DNA of 64,000 bases from G032773895 sp965248935 (GTDB lineage Bacteria > Pseudomonadota > Gammaproteobacteria > Pseudomonadales > Cellvibrionaceae): positions 1,178,001-1,242,000 of the forward strand of contig OZ252214.1 in assembly GCA_965248935.1 (NCBI GenBank), read 5' to 3'. The stretch's first letter is position 1. Every line of letters begins with the position of its first letter. Shown here piece after piece: positions 62,592 through 64,000 of this stretch. The notes below the pieces were generated by a model. It did not search any database, was not told the origin of the DNA, and saw only the letters and a program-made list of their open reading frames with translations. Made by a program: the position numbers and the translations under genes.

Positions 62592-63720
62592 TTCGCATCT
62601 CCCAATGGACACGAAATACGAGTGCAATTAACGCACACGTAATTAACAAACTGCTGCCACCATAGCTAATCAGAGGTAGAGTTAACCCTTTAGTGGGTAA
62701 CATTCCACTGGCTACACCCATATTGACAAAACATTGAATCGCCAACATCAAACCAATACCAAATACTAAATATGAACTAAACAGGTTTCCCTTGAACCCC
62801 GTGTCTTTTGATAGCTTTAAAATTCGTCCAATAAAAAATCCGTATAAAACCACAAGCAGTAAAATACCTAATAGACCAAATTCTTCTGCCAAAATAGCAA
62901 ATACAAAATCCGTATGAGCTTCGGGTAAAAAGAACAATTTTTGCAGGCTATTGCCTAGACCTAGACCAAGCCATTCCCCTCGACCAAAAGCAATAAGCGA
63001 TTGCACAAGTTGATAACCACTATCAAATTGCTTGGCCCAAGGGTCCATAAAGGCCACCATTCTTTCCCATCGATAGGGAGAGATAAAAACCATTAAAACT
63101 AACCCAGACACACCAGTAATGCCCAGTAGTAAAAAACGAATAATGGGAATTCCAGCCACAAACATCATTCCTGCAATCGTTACGCTAATCACAACTGAAC
63201 TGCCAAAATCAGGTTCTAAAAGCAACAAAAAAACAATCAGACAAAGTACAAAAATCATTTTTACAAAAGCAAACCATTGTCCTTTTATTTCATTGTTTTT
63301 TCTAGATAAGTAACTGGCAAAATACACCACCAAACAAAATTTAACAGCCTCCGACGCCTGTAGATTCATCGGCCCCAAATCTAGCCATCTTCGACTACCA
63401 TTCACAGATTTACCAATACCAGGAACCAAAACCAATACCAAAAGCGCTACCGCTAACAACAACAATATTCCCGCATACTTATTCCAAATTTTCGTTGGCA
63501 CGGTCACAACAAACAATCCACCAACAACCCCCATAGACATAAACAGCATTTGCTTTTTGACAAACGCCCAAGGATCACCATAAGTAGCGCCAGCGAAATC
63601 CAAAGAGCTAGTAGCAACAGCAACGACGCCAATACTCATCAAAGCACAAACAGCTACAAGTAAGGATGTATCAATACCCTCCAAATAAAACTCTTGTTTT
63701 GGCAGTTGAATTCCTAACAT
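62581..63720 (-). CDS. ftsW: cell division SEDS glycosyltransferase FtsW
   Basis: Septal peptidoglycan polymerase of the SEDS family, working with FtsI. It is 379 residues from the ATG at 63720, which overlaps the murD stop as TAATG and has AAGGTGG upstream; the frame extends to 63750. About ten membrane segments. Family signatures GKSVNGSRRWLDLGPMNLQASE, LEPDFGSSVV, LAEEFGLLG and GLTLPLISYGGSSL. Confidence 0.96.
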   Translation of the reverse strand: MLGIQLPKQEFYLEGIDTSLLVAVCALMSIGVVAVATSSLDFAGATYGDPWAFVKKQMLFMSMGVVGGLFVVTVPTKIWNKYAGILLLLAVALLVLVLVPGIGKSVNGSRRWLDLGPMNLQASEAVKFCLVVYFASYLSRKNNEIKGQWFAFVKMIFVLCLIVFLLLLEPDFGSSVVISVTIAGMMFVAGIPIIRFLLLGITGVSGLVLMVFISPYRWERMVAFMDPWAKQFDSGYQLVQSLIAFGRGEWLGLGLGNSLQKLFFLPEAHTDFVFAILAEEFGLLGILLLVVLYGFFIGRILKLSKDTGFKGNLFSSYLVFGIGLMLAIQCFVNMGVASGMLPTKGLTLPLISYGGSSLLITCALIALVFRVHWEMRNER

Positions 63721-64000
63721 TAGGCAACCACCTTTGCTACAGCACGACAAAAGGCGTCGCCTCTCTCTTCATAGCCTGAGTACATGTCAATGGATGCACA
63801 AGCAGGGGAAAGTAAAACTACGCTATTTTGCTTGGTGAATTTATTCGCCAAAGCAACCGCTTCTTCCATCGAGCCTGCACGTACACAAGGGAAATTTTTA
63901 TTCAAGTGCTGTTCGATTTTCTCCGCATCTTTTCCAATCAATACCAACGCTGACACATTATCTTCAATGCATTCCGAAAAGGATTTAAAGTCAACACCTT
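63720..64000 (-). CDS. murD: UDP-N-acetylmuramoylalanine--D-glutamate ligase MurD (C-terminal part)
   Basis: Only the last ~93 residues are in the window; the frame stays open to the right edge (GVDFKSFSECIEDNVSALVLIG). The C-terminal Mur ligase domain ends with VVLLSPACASIDMYSGYEERGDAF, the conserved MurD signature. Its stop overlaps the ftsW start. The internal GTG at 63956 is not the real start. Confidence 0.93.
   Translation of the reverse strand, partial: GVDFKSFSECIEDNVSALVLIGKDAEKIEQHLNKNFPCVRAGSMEEAVALANKFTKQNSVVLLSPACASIDMYSGYEERGDAFCRAVAKVVA

Noticed and set aside
1..64000. CRISPR arrays, tRNA or rRNA genes, prophage.
   Set aside because: No regularly spaced repeats, no cloverleaf or rRNA-like sequence, and no phage structural genes were seen by reading; a covariance scan was not possible.

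Overview
The window is chromosomal DNA of a gammaproteobacterium, fairly AT-rich. Its gene order closely matches the Pseudomonas and Cellvibrionales type: xerD-dsbC-hom-thrC-recJ; ampE-ampD-DUF1631-nadC-pilABCD-coaE-yacG; and a dcw cluster running murD-ftsW-murG-murC-ddl-ftsQ-ftsA-ftsZ-lpxC, then an M23 peptidase, secA, argJ and mutT. A marine Cellvibrionales-like host is my best guess, but this is inference from gene order and general protein character, not from a marker gene.

Layout. 1-2.3 kb: 3' part of an AmpG-type muropeptide permease facing an orphan ParA-like ATPase. 2.3-5.5 kb: a gene-poor stretch and IS66 copy 1, whose tnpC is broken. 5.8-13.8 kb: minor-pilin operon fimU-pilV-pilW-pilX-pilY1-pilE (minus strand), with a large PilY1 carrying three internal repeats. 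14.4-17.3 kb: hotdog thioesterase, atypical response regulator and 7TM histidine kinase, resembling Legionella Lqs-type signalling. 17.4-24.0 kb: recJ, thrC, hom, dsbC, xerD. 24.2-26.6 kb: a helical lipoprotein, a Fic protein with a repeat-rich upstream region, and a small unknown gene. 26.7-32.5 kb: a mobile-element scrapyard with intact IS66 copy 2, an IS3-family remnant, a group II intron with its reverse transcriptase, a DUF805 gene and an IS256-family remnant. 32.5-38.1 kb: ampE, ampD, DUF1631, a retropepsin-like protease and nadC. 38.2-43.1 kb: a four-gene glycosylation island next to pilA. 43.3-48.6 kb: pilA facing pilB-pilC-pilD-coaE-yacG. 48.7-64 kb: mutT, argJ, secA, M23 peptidase, lpxC and the dcw genes down to a partial murD.

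How the parts fit. The window holds most of a type IV pilus assembly system: major pilin, minor-pilin/PilY1 priming complex, extension ATPase, platform protein and prepilin peptidase. A probable pilin or surface glycosylation module sits beside pilA. AmpG, AmpD and AmpE belong to muropeptide recycling and complement the peptidoglycan precursor genes of the dcw cluster. The most unusual items are the Lqs-like sensing module with a thioesterase where a signal synthase would be expected, the triple-repeat PilY1, the repeats that run into the start of the Fic gene, and the intron/cassette-like structure around the DUF805 gene. No tRNA, rRNA or CRISPR array was seen.
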